From Blumeriella jaapii (lineage: Eukaryota > Ascomycota > Leotiomycetes > Helotiales > Drepanopezizaceae): a stretch of DNA of 64,000 nucleotides. A model generated the notes under the pieces. That model did not search any database. It was given only the letters and a program-made list of their open reading frames with translations, and had not been told where the DNA came from. Positions 47,954 through 59,159 of this stretch are shown here, piece after piece. A program made the translations under genes and the position numbers. The DNA is taken from NCBI GenBank assembly GCA_009599575.1, contig VWND01000007.1:682001-746000 (forward strand), given 5' to 3'. The number at the start of each line of letters is the position of its first letter. Within the stretch, counting starts at the first letter, position 1.

Positions 47954-48338
47954 AAATCTCCTTTCTTCGATTCCCTTGCCTTCAACAAATATCCGCACCA
48001 GTTCCTAATTGTCACCTCCTGGGAGCTGAATTCATCGCTCAGGCCGATCGGTAATCGGCTTCTTGCACGGTAATCGCGATCTGGGATGGAGGCGGAGTCT
48101 AGTCAGCTTATGCTTCACGATGTAGAAGCGATGATAGCTCTGCTGCTCGATGTATTGACCCTTTTATTTGCATCCTTGATTCGCCTCAATGGCGTTGCGT
48201 GTATTCTAGTCCGGCAGAAGACAGGACGCTTGGCAGGTAACACGGTGGTAGCATAGAAACTCAACGAATACTTTGCACGAGTAATTTCACATCTCTTTCA
48301 ACGAGACGTCGTACAATGTTTAAGATCATTTACGCAAT
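47954..48338. other. Convergent intergenic region, 385 bp
   Basis: Between the stop codons of the DUF2433 gene and COQ5. No motif of note. Confidence 0.55.
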
Positions 48339-49443
48339 TTACGGTTTCGTAACCGGCTTGATCCCCTTGTGGATTGCCGCAATGCCCCCAGTGAGATCTT
48401 CCCAGCCTTGACCGGGCACCACGAAGCCGGCCGCCTTGATCATCTCCCTGAATTCTTCCTGCTTTGGGAATTTCTCGATGCTCTCCACCAGATACTGATA
48501 ACTGGCCCTATCGCCGGCCACCAACTGCCCAATCAGCGGGATGGCGCCAAAACTCCACCGCTTATAGACAGCATCAAACACCGGGTTCGTCACCCGCTAA
48601 ACTCCAAGCACGCAAACACGCCCCCCGGCTTCAGCACCCGATACGCCTCCCGCAGCGCCCTGTCCTTGTCGGTGAAGTTGCGGATGCCGAAGGCGACGGT
48701 GTAGAGATCCACGCTGCCGCTCTCTACGGAGGACAGGTCCTCGGCGTTGGCGACGAGCCAGGACAGGCGCGGCGAGTTGGCGTAGGCGGTGCTGAGCGAG
48801 CGCTTCTTCCCCTCGGCGAGCATGGCCGGGTTGATGTCAGAGATGGTGATGGTCGACTGCGGCGAGTGGTTGACGTGCGTGCAGTGGTCGAGCAGCCGGA
48901 AGGCGATGTCGCCCGTGCCGCCGGCGATGTCGAGCATGGTCCAGCCTCCCCTTGGGGAAGAGGAGGAGGAGGAGGAGGAGGAGGAGAAGCCGGGGTTCAG
49001 GGAGCGCACGAAATGGTCTCTGGGCACATTACATTCAACACGGCCCTGCGGCGTAGACGGGAACGGAAGCGTACTTCCACAAGCGATGGATGCCGAGAGA
49101 CATCAGGTCGTTCATCCTGTCGTACGAGGCTGCCACATTGCTGAAGACGCCCGCCACTGCACAAGTCGTCACCAGATTAGCCATCAAGCCCAGCCAGCAC
49201 ACTCCCATCTCGGGCTGGCACGCTACCTCTGGCCTCCTTCTCTGCTTCTGCGACGGTCTCGAATCCGAAGTGTGTCGTTCGGGCATTGTTGTCGTCGACA
49301 GACTGTGCTGCTGCTGGACCGGGGCCGGGAGAGTCTGTTGTTCTGCGGGCGCTGTTGGATAGACATCGATTATCGAGGCGCGGAGGCTGGAATCCAGGCT
49401 TTGCTGCGCGCAGCAGACGCCGTAAAGACGTTCTGGTTGCCAT
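48339..49443 (-). CDS. COQ5: Ubiquinone biosynthesis C-methyltransferase COQ5, frame break in exon 3
   Basis: C-methylates 2-polyprenyl-6-methoxybenzoquinol in the mitochondrial matrix. Exons: 49227-49443, 49075-49156, 48339-49019. The N-terminus [18 protein letters not shown] is a mitochondrial targeting sequence. Family motifs are [37 protein letters not shown] (SAM site), [27 protein letters not shown], and [20 protein letters not shown]. Exons total 980 nt, one short of 327 codons. At 48590-48600 the frame hits TGA just after CLEFS, while the next frame continues [18 protein letters not shown] ten-serine insert after NPGF comes from a GGA/TCC microsatellite. A longer start at 49554 is possible but unlikely. 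Confidence 0.93.
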
Positions 49444-50668
49444 TGGACCCGAGCTGTATCTACTCGGGCACCGGGTGGAAGATGGGATGGAGGGATGACG
49501 AGTTGGAATCGAGGATGTTAGCCTGGATATGTTTATTTTCTTCAGCCTTGTCACCTTGCGAGAGCCTTCCCGTCGGCGTCGGGCTTAGCGTCATGAGTCA
49601 CGTGATGATTTCCCTGACCGACCTTTTTCGTACAACTTACTAAACAACGTCCGGTGAGCGCGGGCAATTCGATTTCATATCAGCATCAAACTTCGTAACT
49701 CCGTTCCTTGCGTAGAAGTTCTCGGAGATTCCCAATATGTGTATCAGCTACTCGTCTCAGGGGCATGCTGCAGAAGACCCATTTCCAGCAAAGGAAGTTG
49801 GCTTTTTGAACTTGGGCTATTCAAGTGACCCAGGTGTGGTCTTGGTGTATTCAATTCAACACCTGTTAGCTATGTTCAAGCACGGGCATGTTTGTGTACA
49901 GTTGCGAGCACAAGTCTACGAACTGGAGCCCTATTTCCTCATGCATAGCTTTAGAACCTCGGAACTTTAGAAGTACAGTAAAAGACTTCCCTCCACAGAG
50001 CCTGGATTCTGTGGAAAGGGGTCTATCTTACAAGTTCGTTGCTCCTAGGATTGTTTGTGGACAGTTTCCATTGATGTATCTCGGATAGAGCGTTCGATGG
50101 CGGTAGAGGGCCTCGGATTGTTTTCGGATCAGTGAATATCAAAATGTTTCTCGACGTCCTTGTTTTCTGCAACTTTGGCTACAGCTTCGCAGTTGAGATA
50201 ATTCCTACTGTTCCCACTACGTTGATTATACTATAAGGCTAACTCTCTCAGTTAGACTGTCGTAGATGGTCGCATGTGGTACGGCAATCCTGCGAGGAAG
50301 TGATCTCCAGACTTAAGCTGCTTGCTAATGGCGCATATAGGTAAGGGTCGGCTAAATCATCTACTCTATTTAGGAGCGCTACTTGATCTTTTACGTCTGT
50401 TCTCTTATTGCTACATAGGTAGAATTTGACTCGTGCGTAGTGCCTGTGGTTGCTCAAGGCGTCTTTTGGTACGTGTCTCGGACGTAGGGGGAGCTGAACA
50501 AAGTACCGCTTGTTGTCTAGAGGAGCTATATCTAAGCTAAGCTTACTCGAGCCACTTTTACAGGTAAAGGAATACCAGACATGTTCCTCGAGTATCGGAG
50601 ACCATATGAACTTCCCTCACTCCTAGCTCCTTGCTCCTTGCTCCCCCAAAAGCAACGTGCTCCTCACT
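49444..50668. other. Intergenic, 1225 bp
   Basis: COQ5 promoter and 3' flank of the alcohol dehydrogenase. Short ORFs only; no gene recognised. Confidence 0.55.
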
Positions 50669-51858
50669 CTACCATATAAGCACACCTTTGATCACAGTCC
50701 CCTTCTCCATAGCTTCTCTCGCAGCACGAAACTCCCTCACGGGGTAGTTCGTCAGCAGCTTGGCCACCGGTAACACGCCGTCCTTGCACCACTGCACCAA
50801 CTCCGGCAAGGCCTCCGCCGGATCTCGGTCTCCCTCGATCACTCCACACAGCCTCCGGCCATTCACCATGTGCATCAGCAGATCCAGCTCCAGCTTCGCC
50901 CCGACCGGCTTGACGCCGACCTGCAACAGGGTCCCGTTCTTGCGCAGCGCTTCCAGGCACGCGCTCATCACCGCCACCGACGGGCTGGTATCCAGGATGT
51001 GGCTGCATCCCAGCTTCTCGGGCGTCAAGGCCTTCAGGGCCGACGGCAAGTTGGCAAAGCCCGCGCGCTGGAGCGCATCGGGCGAGGACTCCAGCCCGTG
51101 AGTCGCGCCCATGCTCCGGGCCAGCTCGATCCGCGACGGCAGCAGGTCGGCGGCAATGATCGTCTTCACGCCGCGATGCTTGGCCGCCGCGATGCCGGCC
51201 AGGCCCACGCCGCCGAGGCCCACGACGGCCAGCGCGTCGTCCGGCTGGCAGTCGCCCACGTGCGTGATGGCGCCGGCGCCGGTCATGATGCCGCAGCCCA
51301 GGGGCGCGTAGAGCTTCAGCTCCTCCGCGTCCTTGATCAGGCTCGTCACGTTGGACGCGCAGCTCGCTTTCACGGGCGTCGGCGACGCGAACGTCGACTG
51401 GCCGAAGTAGCCGCCGCCGATGACCTGGCTCGGGTCCGAGGCGAGGACGAAGTTCGGGTCGTTGGCTTGCAGCGTCACGGCGGCGTGGTGGGCGCAGTAC
51501 GCCGGGTGGCCGGTTCGGCAGTAGTGGCATGCTTGACAGGAGGCGGCCGACAGGATCACGAGATCTCCTTCCTGGAACGACTCTCCGACTTTGGAGCTGC
51601 CGACGCGCAGGACTCGTCCAGCACCTGCTGCTGGTCAGCTGGGGGGCTCTGTTGCTGTGTCAGGAACCTGCCTTCGTGGCCCAGCACGCGGGGGTAGATG
51701 CCTCCGTATCCTGTGATGTCGGTATGGCAGACTCCGGTTGCGATGACCTCGATCAGAAACTCGTCCTCTTCCGGCTCGCGGGTGAGGAGATCCTCGAACT
51801 TCCAGTCGTGCTCGGCGTAGGCCACAATGCCTTTGCAGGGAATCGTGTACCGAGACAT
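50669..51858 (-). CDS. Zinc-dependent alcohol dehydrogenase (MDR family)
   Basis: An NAD(P)-dependent alcohol/aldehyde oxidoreductase. Exons: 51672-51858 and 50669-51624; total 1143 nt, 380 aa. The catalytic zinc site is GVCHTDITGYGG plus GHEGAGRVLRVG. The four structural zinc cysteines are in SCQACHYCRTGHPAYC. The nucleotide fold has VVGLGGVGLAGIAAAKHRG followed by IIAADLLPSRIELARSMGA. Length and layout fit the class of aryl/benzyl-type alcohol dehydrogenases, but substrate cannot be set. The start MSRYTIPCKGIVAY was chosen over an upstream Met at 51927 because it matches the normal domain border. The single intron has a GC donor. An overlapping open frame on the same strand (50664-51530) is a shadow of the high-GC gene. 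Confidence 0.93.
51625..51671 (-). other. GC-AG intron in alcohol dehydrogenase
   Basis: 47 nt: donor GAAG|GCAGGT, branch AGCTGACC, acceptor CAGCAG. Joining gives LGHEGAGRVLRVG, the conserved zinc-ligand region. Confidence 0.85.
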
Positions 51859-52968
51859 CTTGTGTGACTTCAATGAGACGGATGTATCTGCGTGCAATCC
51901 CGTCGGTAAATTACAACGTGAGATCATGATCGATTGGTGATTTTTATCCCTGAATATCAGTAGGTCCGTTGAACCGAATCAGCAAGCGTGCGGGGGCGGC
52001 ACTCAACCAACCGCACTAGAAGCTTAGTGTCGATGCCATCTGTCTACCAGCGACAAAAAATACACAAGACAGACAGAGATTCAACCCTTGGCCCATCTCG
52101 TAGAAGGTCACAGGATGGTTGTAAAAGAATGCGTTTTCACGCGTCGATTCCGGAGCAGGCGTCGAAGTATTACGCGAGAAGGACGAGGCGTTTGTTTACA
52201 TTGCCCCTGACTCGTCCCGAGCCAAGTCGCTTAACCGGCGGTGTCGCATCAACGGAGTGAGACTGCTCCGTTTCCGGCTGTCTTTCTGTAACTCTGGGTT
52301 TCGCAGATCTATGTCCCCCTTCTTCTGTCGATTCCTCGTTAACGCGAGAGGGGATTTACGCCCTCGGATCTCATGTCAAACAAAAGCCCCTTGCGTCACC
52401 GGAAAGGTTTGCCGCGTCGGGACGGAAACCCGGTGGAAAGAACATGTTGATGCGGAAAACCCACTGGGATTCGGATATGAAAATTACTGCTCCGCAAAGG
52501 TGCGTCTCTGGAATATTACGAATACGCGAGTACGAGAGGGGTTTCCCTGCCCTGGGTTAAGATACGGAGGAGTAGAACCATAGACAGGCTCTTTTGGGGG
52601 GGGGGGGGTTTTTGAGGGGGTGGGGGAGTGAGATTTTTCGAAAGGACTCGACAGGCATTATACAATAGGAATACTCCGAGGATCTCATAGCATAATCCTT
52701 TCGAGCGTGGTGGTTATATGAGCAGGTGGATGTTCCAGAAATCAATCTTGTTGTCTCATTTTCGTCGTCGTCGTCTTTTCCCGCCTGGGAAAACGAGCAA
52801 AAACTAAGGTCCTTCCGATTTCGGATCTACAAATCGCGATTCATGCCCGCTGGCCCCATCTAGACCAACCAGCAGATTCACCCACAAACAAATACATCCT
52901 ACACCGAGCAATCTCCCCATGCAACGCCTGCTACCGTTATGTACATTCCATTGGCACTACATCATGAC
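51859..52968. other. Intergenic, 1110 bp
   Basis: Between the ADH start and the RING/TRAF stop. Contains a G-run with G-rich flank (about 52595-52629). No gene recognised. Confidence 0.55.
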
Positions 52969-54324
52969 TCAGAGCTTCGTCACCAAATCCCGCGACATGG
53001 AGTCACTAAGTCTTCGAGGAAGCAAAGAATCCCCCCCCGACCCGCCGGCCCCCCCATCCGGTCCACCACCGCCATAAGAGCCTCCGCCGCTATTCCCCGG
53101 CCCGGGACCGCCGGCTCGGCGATTGTTCTCCTGGATCCGGAATCGCATGAGCCAGCGGACGTGCATGCTCGTGGTCTGCTGCATGCTTCTGATCTCGGCC
53201 AGCTCGTTCTTGATGGGGATCGTCTCGTTGAAGAGCATGGTAGTCTGCTTTGCTTCGGACTCTGTCAGGTTATTCTGGACGTGGTTGAGGTTGCTCTCTT
53301 GAGCCTCGAGTAGGGAAAGCAGATACTGATGTCCGGAATCAAGGGGCTCGGAGCTCGCGGAGTCGGGAAGGGTGGGAAGTGACGATGGACCTGACAGGTC
53401 CGTGGCGTACATGGACTGATTAAAGTCTCGGGAGCCGCTTTCCAGGAACTTGATCCGGCGGTCTTGACGTTGATTTGTATCTGTCAGGGTCCGGACTTCA
53501 GAGCGAAGCTCGTTGATTTCTTTCCGCAGCATGTCTGTCATGGGACCCACGATCTTCAGGCTACACTCGTCCTTATGAAGAGACAACGTTTTACGTTTCG
53601 CCTCATGCTGACAGCCATACGCAGCCCACTGGCAGGGTGCAATGACATCGGGACACTCTCGGAGATGCTCGGGTACCTTGAGTCTCAAGATCTCATTGCC
53701 GCAGTGTTCGCATGCTCCGAACCTCTCCTTGCACAGACCCTCTCGATGCTGCTCCACATCAACTTCGAGAAGCGTCTCCTGACAATCCGGACATTCCACT
53801 TCATGATGTAAGCAGCCTCTACTCGAGTATTTCCTCTTTACTCTGCCCTGACAATGCTTGTCTGTGATCAAGCCTGGACACCGCATCTCGGCCTCAGGAC
53901 AGTACTTGTCGATGTGATTCTCGAGCATGGACCGAGCAAAGGTCACGGAGCAGTATTTGCACTTGGCTTTCAGATCATTAAGCTGGTTGAGTATGATCTT
54001 GGGAGCTCGTTTCAGGCGGTCGACATCATCCGACATGGGGGACCGATCGATCGGACAAGTCTGGCCATGCACGAGGGATTCCTCGATACACTCCCGACAG
54101 AAGATATGATCGCATTCTGTCATGACGGGATCGATGAGAGGACAGTGACATATCGGGCACATGAGGTTCTCGTCCACGGGTCCATCGTAGCTCAGGCTTC
54201 TGAGGTCCAGGGGAAGACGCAGGTTGAGACTGGGATTTCTCTTTGGAAACTGGCTGTAGACAAGACCCACGGGCAACGGATCGGCTTGAGCCTCATACGG
54301 AGACATTTCCGGAGTTGTTGTCAT
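52969..54324 (-). CDS. RING finger and TRAF-type zinc-finger protein (putative E3 ligase)
   Basis: Single exon, 451 aa. A RING finger at about residues 56-95 has CPICHCPL, CDHIFCRECI and CPIDRS. TRAF-type zinc fingers follow (CKYCSVTFARSMLENHIDKYC, CPDCQETLLEVDVEQH, CEHCGNEILRLKVPEHLREC, CQWAAYGCQHEAKR). A coiled coil of about 40 residues (MLRKEINELRSEVRTL) follows, then a second helical part, and a Gly/Pro-rich segment near the C-terminus. No MATH domain is seen. The order resembles RING-TRAF proteins found in fungi with poorly known roles; ubiquitin ligase activity is inferred. The start MTTTPEMSPYE has a CAATGACA context. Divergent from the SNARE gene. Confidence 0.92.
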   Translation of the reverse strand: MTTTPEMSPYEAQADPLPVGLVYSQFPKRNPSLNLRLPLDLRSLSYDGPVDENLMCPICHCPLIDPVMTECDHIFCRECIEESLVHGQTCPIDRSPMSDDVDRLKRAPKIILNQLNDLKAKCKYCSVTFARSMLENHIDKYCPEAEMRCPGLITDKHCQGRVKRKYSSRGCLHHEVECPDCQETLLEVDVEQHREGLCKERFGACEHCGNEILRLKVPEHLRECPDVIAPCQWAAYGCQHEAKRKTLSLHKDECSLKIVGPMTDMLRKEINELRSEVRTLTDTNQRQDRRIKFLESGSRDFNQSMYATDLSGPSSLPTLPDSASSEPLDSGHQYLLSLLEAQESNLNHVQNNLTESEAKQTTMLFNETIPIKNELAEIRSMQQTTSMHVRWLMRFRIQENNRRAGGPGPGNSGGGSYGGGGPDGGAGGSGGDSLLPRRLSDSMSRDLVTKL

Positions 54325-54922
54325 TGTAGAAAGTCAGGAGTGCTCGGCACACGTGCCAGGCCGCGGGCATCGGGGTGATTCAAGGATGGGAGCCAAGATA
54401 CAGTACTGTAAGTATGGGATGGTGCAGCCGGTTTCCAGAAGGGTTGGTGGAACCCGTGAGAGTCAAAGGACTGAGTAGATGGTTCAGAGCGGAGAGGGAT
54501 GCTTTGGAGCTGACGAGGAGAAAGAGAGTCGGGACGTGTAGTTGGTGTTGGTGTAGGTGTAGAAGATGTCGAGCAGGTGTAGTTGTGGTTGTAGTTGTAG
54601 TTGTAGGTCAGGAGGTAATTTTCCGTATCCAGGTGGCCGGTACTGAACTGGAAGTCAGTTACGAACAAGTTAGCGGCGGATCGGAGCGGATCTTCAAGGC
54701 TGGGCACGGGCTTGTTCGATGTTCGACAACTCTAAACCTCGAACGACCCCGTCAATCTATTTACAACACTTTACAACGCTTTACGATACTTCACATCCAA
54801 CCTGCTGCTTTTTATACTATTCCCTCTCGAAAGCATATACAGCGGTGGTCGACGAGGAGCGAAGTTTATTTTTCAACCAGCGAACGACTCTTGCGAGAAC
54901 AACCAGCATCATACATCCAAGC
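54325..54922. other. Divergent region RING-TRAF / SNARE, 598 bp
   Basis: Contains a GTTGTAGTTG-type repeat (54575-54608). An uninterrupted minus-strand ORF upstream of the RING gene (54321-54707) encodes Tyr/Asn and Thr/Pro repeats and is judged to be leader sequence. Confidence 0.55.
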
Positions 54923-55893
54923 ATGGCCAACCTCTTCCTGCTGGCCGATCACATCAAGCTGTCGCTCCTCGAGCGACAACGAGCCGTCGCGCTGAACCTC
55001 GAGCCTACATCACAAGATGGACACATCTCACGGTCCCTCGACTCGCTGCGGGAAGGCCTAGAGAACATCGTGGCAGAGCGGATACGGCTCCAGGAATCAG
55101 GAGATCTCACGTACCTACCCCCTGACCTACCCACCTATTGATTGACCACCCTGCCTGCACCGTCCATGCCTCTCTTCTCGCAGACCCAGACTGACAACAA
55201 GCCCACAGCGCAGCCAGCGCCCTCGAGGAAACGGAAACGAGTCTGCAGAAACAGTACGCCGACCTCGCGGGCCAGTTCCACGGCGTGCCGACCGACACCA
55301 CCTCCTCGACCCTCTCGCACCCGAACGACCTCGCGCTCTCCGACGACTTCACACGCGCCGCCGACAGGCGGCCCACGGCAGCACGCTCCTCCTCCTTCCG
55401 CAAGAAAGCCTTCCGCGAAGGCACGAGCGCCGCGTCGCCCTCCCTGAAATCCGTACGCTTCTCGAACGCGCCGGCGCAGGGCACCCTGGCCGGCGCCGGC
55501 GACGGCGACGAGGAAGAGGCCGCGCGCGCAGCGCTCTTCCCCTACCGCGACGATCCCACGTCGGGCGGCGCACCGGACCAGTCGCACCTCGACAACCAGC
55601 AGATCCACGCGTACCACTCGCGGGTGCTGGCGGAGCAGGACGAGGCGCTGGACCGGCTGGGCGAGTCGATCGGGCGGCAGCGGGAGCTGAGCATCCAGAT
55701 CGGCGACGAGCTGGAGGAGCACGTACAGATGCTGGACGACGTCGACCGCCGCGTGGACCGGCACCAGGGCTCGCTGGACAAGGCGCGGCGGAACCTCGGC
55801 TCGGTGGCGAGGAAGGCCAAGGACAACATGCAGCTGACGGTCATTGTATGCTTGATCGTAATACTGGTCTTGCTGATCATCATCTTGAAATAG
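54923..55893 (+). CDS. Qc-SNARE, Syn8/syntaxin-8-like
   Basis: A membrane-fusion SNARE of the endosomal/vacuolar route. Exons: 54923-55110 and 55209-55893; total 873 nt, 290 aa. An N-terminal helical region starts MANLFLLADHIKLSLLERQR. After a Ser-rich linker the SNARE motif runs from about residue 205 (EQDEALDRLGESIGRQREL) to GSVARKAKDN. It ends in a C-terminal anchor (LTVIVCLIVILVLLIIILK). In the central layer the family has Gln in the pattern E-Q-x-x-x-x-D-D, but here the residues read ELEEHVQMLDDVD. A His occupies the predicted zero-layer position unless the register is shifted. Neighbouring VPS11 is in the same pathway but 16 kb away. Confidence 0.88.
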
Positions 55894-56338
55894 AAGGACG
55901 GGCTGGTGAGGGGAAGGAGAGGAATTGGATGAGTTGGTGGCCGTCACATTGGCATTTCATGGCGTTGATTGATAGGGGGGTAACAGGGTTCCTTCCGTCT
56001 GCTGGAACGGAGATGAAATGCACAGGAGTCCAGTCCAGCACGTGTATCATTGCCCAGGGGAGTTTGGAGCCTGGACACACGTATGTATAGATGGACGGAT
56101 GGATGATGCGGGCTCAATTCCATTCATTGCTGTTGTACACACTCTTCCGTCCCGGTTCCCCAGAACTCGTCCCCTCCCCTCGCATCCCGGCGCCATGCGC
56201 TCATCTTCCACGCAGCCTACAAGCCACCATCTTGACTAGTCCCATGCCTATAAGCAGCGCGTCGAGTCAGCACAGCACAGCACTGCCGTTCCCGATACCC
56301 AGCCCACGGCCGGCCCAGGACAAGAGACGGCCGGCCAC
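55894..56338. other. Convergent intergenic region, 445 bp
   Basis: 3' flanks of the SNARE gene and the small mitochondrial gene. Nothing else seen. Confidence 0.55.
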
Positions 56339-57117
56339 CTACTCGTGCTTCTTCTGAGCGTGGTTCTTCGTCTTCTCCTGCAGATCCTCAATCGACTCGT
56401 TCTTGCTCTGACGGTCGGCAGCAACCTACAGCGAGCGCCAGACGCATCCGTTAGCCAGAGAAGAGCGCGGCCAACAAGAGCAGCTCATCGCTGCGACACC
56501 CATGGCCTCCCATCTCGAGACGCCTCCCTTCGCCTTCGCCACCCAGAAGAGGACCGAGAGATAGGGAGGGGTTGGGGGGGAAGAGAGAAAGGGGCCAAGG
56601 AAGACGGAGTAGCAAAGAAAGAGAGGAAGAGAGCGAGAGATGCGGTATGTAGTAGGAGGAGAAGGAACGCACCGCCTCCTCGGAGTCGCTCGCCAGCTCC
56701 GGCTTCCAGTGGCCCTTGCCCGCCTTCTGCTTCTGCAGCTGGTCCTGCTTGTGCTTCTCGTTGTGCTCGGCCTGGTCTGGGTTGTCTGGATGTGTCGTTG
56801 CGTCAGCTCGGCTCGGCTCAGCTCAGCTCATCGACTCATTCCTTGCTCTCACTTGTCGGCCCCTTTCCCACGGCTTGACCCCCTCGAACCCAGCCTCCCG
56901 CCGTACACGTGCGGGGAGAAGGACAGCGTGCGGTAGGTAGCACAAGAAGGGAGAGCCCGCAAAAGAGGAGGAGAGAGTTTGGAAGAGGGGGGAGGAGGGA
57001 CTAACGGCGATCACTCTCCTTCAGCGCCCTGACGGTCGAGCTCGAGAATGGCCGTCTCGCAGCGGCGACGCGAGCAGGAGGAGCACCGAAGCGCGCGGTG
57101 CGGAGGAGGAAAGACAT
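56339..57117 (-). CDS. Small mitochondrial conserved fungal protein (three exons)
   Basis: Assembled by hand because no single ORF shows it. Exons: 57006-57117, 56673-56785, 56339-56425; total 312 nt, 103 aa. The N-terminus MSFLLRTARFGAPPARVAAA, followed by RRPFSSSTVRALKESD, is a classic mitochondrial presequence with an FSSS cleavage region. The mature part is highly polar: AEHNEKHKQDQLQKQKAGKG, HWKPELASDSEEA and ADRQSKNESIEDLQEK. HKQDQLQKQKxGKGHWKxELAS is, to my recollection, a block widely conserved in filamentous ascomycetes in proteins of unknown role. All three joins use GT-AG sites. Function not known. Confidence 0.78.
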
Positions 57118-59159
57118 TGTTCGTGCCTGTGTTTGCCTGTAGGGTTTTCGGAACTCGGTTTGGCCTTGCGAGATGGGTTGAGGGCGCTGCTGTACTGTGG
57201 GTTAGGTTGCTGAAGTGTTGCGTTGTTTGGTTTTTGTGGAGGTAGGTAGGTAGGTAGGTAGGCTGTAGAAGAGAGACGAGAGAAGTCAGTCGCTAGGTAA
57301 GGTAGGGACCGTAGGTACAGTATGGTAGGTATCGACGAGATGCACGCATGCATGTATGCGTGCCATCCCCTCTTTCTGTGCTTTTCTCCCCATCTGTTGG
57401 TTCGTTCCTCGTCCATCGCAAACCGCTACAGTGCAATGCAGATGATATACAAGGACCGAACGCAACAACCACAACCACAACCACAACCCCAAGGATCTCA
57501 CTCACCTCACTCAGACTTTCCTTCCTTCCCAATTGGCGATCTCCCGGCTTGGCTCGTACACCTCCAACTCTCGCTGCGTACGCCTTCGTTCGAGTGCAAA
57601 TACCGTAGCGATAGAAAGACGTGTAAGTAAGTAGATACAACACAATACAGCACAGTGTAGTACTGTAGTAGTAGCAGTAGTAGTAGAGGTGTAAACCGTC
57701 CGTCCCACGACCACGGAATCCGCACCTCCTTAGCTTGAGACGCTCGCTCCTAGCACCAGGCCTGTTTCCCCCTTCTTCCCGTTGCCCACACACAACACAC
57801 ACCCGAGGCACCGACGGTGCGCGGCAGCGAGAACGACGTCATCACTTTACTGTACTTCCGACCCCCTACCTAGCCGTCCCCGTGACCTGGGTGCCGTGTC
57901 TGGACAGTACTGTACTGTACGGTACGGTACCATACGGGAATGTCCTGTCCTGTACTGTCCTGTACTGTCTGTGTCAGAATCAAACCTCGAGTCCCTACCT
58001 ACCCAGCCGGGATACGGTGGCGAGGAGGTGAGCTGTACGGCATTGTGAAGATGGGACCTGGGGGAGAGTAACGTGCCGTGCTTGCTAGCTCACGTGACGA
58101 GGCAAGTCAGCTGCCCTCGTTGCTCTCGTGGCTCTTGGGCGTTCGCGAGGACCCTCGGCAGGGGGGTGGATGGGGAGCGCCCGTTCGGTTGGTTTGGATG
58201 GCAGCCGCAGGGACGGCGTGGGATGCGATGCCAGACCAATCAACGGAACCAATCTCTGGGGGCAGGATGGGTTAATGCCATAGGAAACGAAAGGTACATA
58301 CAGTCAGGTGGGCGTGGATATAGTCGCTTTCTCTCAAGTCACGGTCGATCACTCATACCCATCACATTGCAAAGGCCAGCACGAAGACGGTAAACGGGAA
58401 CACAGTACATTTCAGAAGGTTGGCGATAGACCGAACTCCGTCTCGGACCGTACATCATCATCATCCAGCAAACCCCTCCTCCGTATCCAGATGATGTGAC
58501 ATGATCGATCCCAATAAGATGCACCGCCAGAACAAGCCCGCTCAGAAAGGCCCAGTGCACGAGTATCCCCCGATTACCAAAGACAGAACACCCAAGCGCT
58601 CATTCATACAACGAAGCCCAACCCTTGTTCAACCCGACACCGAACCACCCCGATTAGTAAACCAGGAACAACAAGATTAAGAGAGATCTTTCCCATCCGT
58701 GTAGAGGTATCCGAAACAAGTAAACACCTGCAGCAGCCCCCCTCTCCGGCGACAAAAGGAAATCGTTCTATGTACCTTGGATGCGTCTTTTTTTCATAAG
58801 AACCCGTTGAAGTCGCCGCTTCAGTTATCCCACACCAAGCAATGCAGTCCCAAACACCGTCACAAAAACATGCAAAGCGCGCTCAAAATCAATCCATCAT
58901 GATGGAATGGCATTACCGTCCCCTACTTGAACAGTGGTATCGAGAATCGATTGTTGCGCCCGTTGCTGTCCCAAGGAATTGGTGGTAGGTCGGGGTAAGA
59001 ATGTACAAAGAATTCGTTGAGGATGAAAGTGCCGTAACCGGTAGATTGTCGATGCCAGGGAGGGTGCCCGCCGAAATGATAGATGACAAGAATGCGAGAA
59101 CAATTAATGCAATGGTGGAAGGGTCAGCTGTGCCCAGCGTGGGTAACAGACGTGACGAT
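57118..59159. other. Intergenic, 2042 bp
   Basis: Contains TAGG repeats (57241-57262), CAACCA repeats (57468-57489), GTACTGTACTGTACGGTACGG-type motifs (57906-57930) and the long 3' flank of the next gene. No coding exon supported. Confidence 0.55.

Noticed and set aside
50664..51530. 288-codon second ORF on the minus strand inside ADH
   Set aside because: Arg/Gly-rich out-of-frame translation of the ADH exon; the neighbouring frame has the zinc and cofactor motifs.
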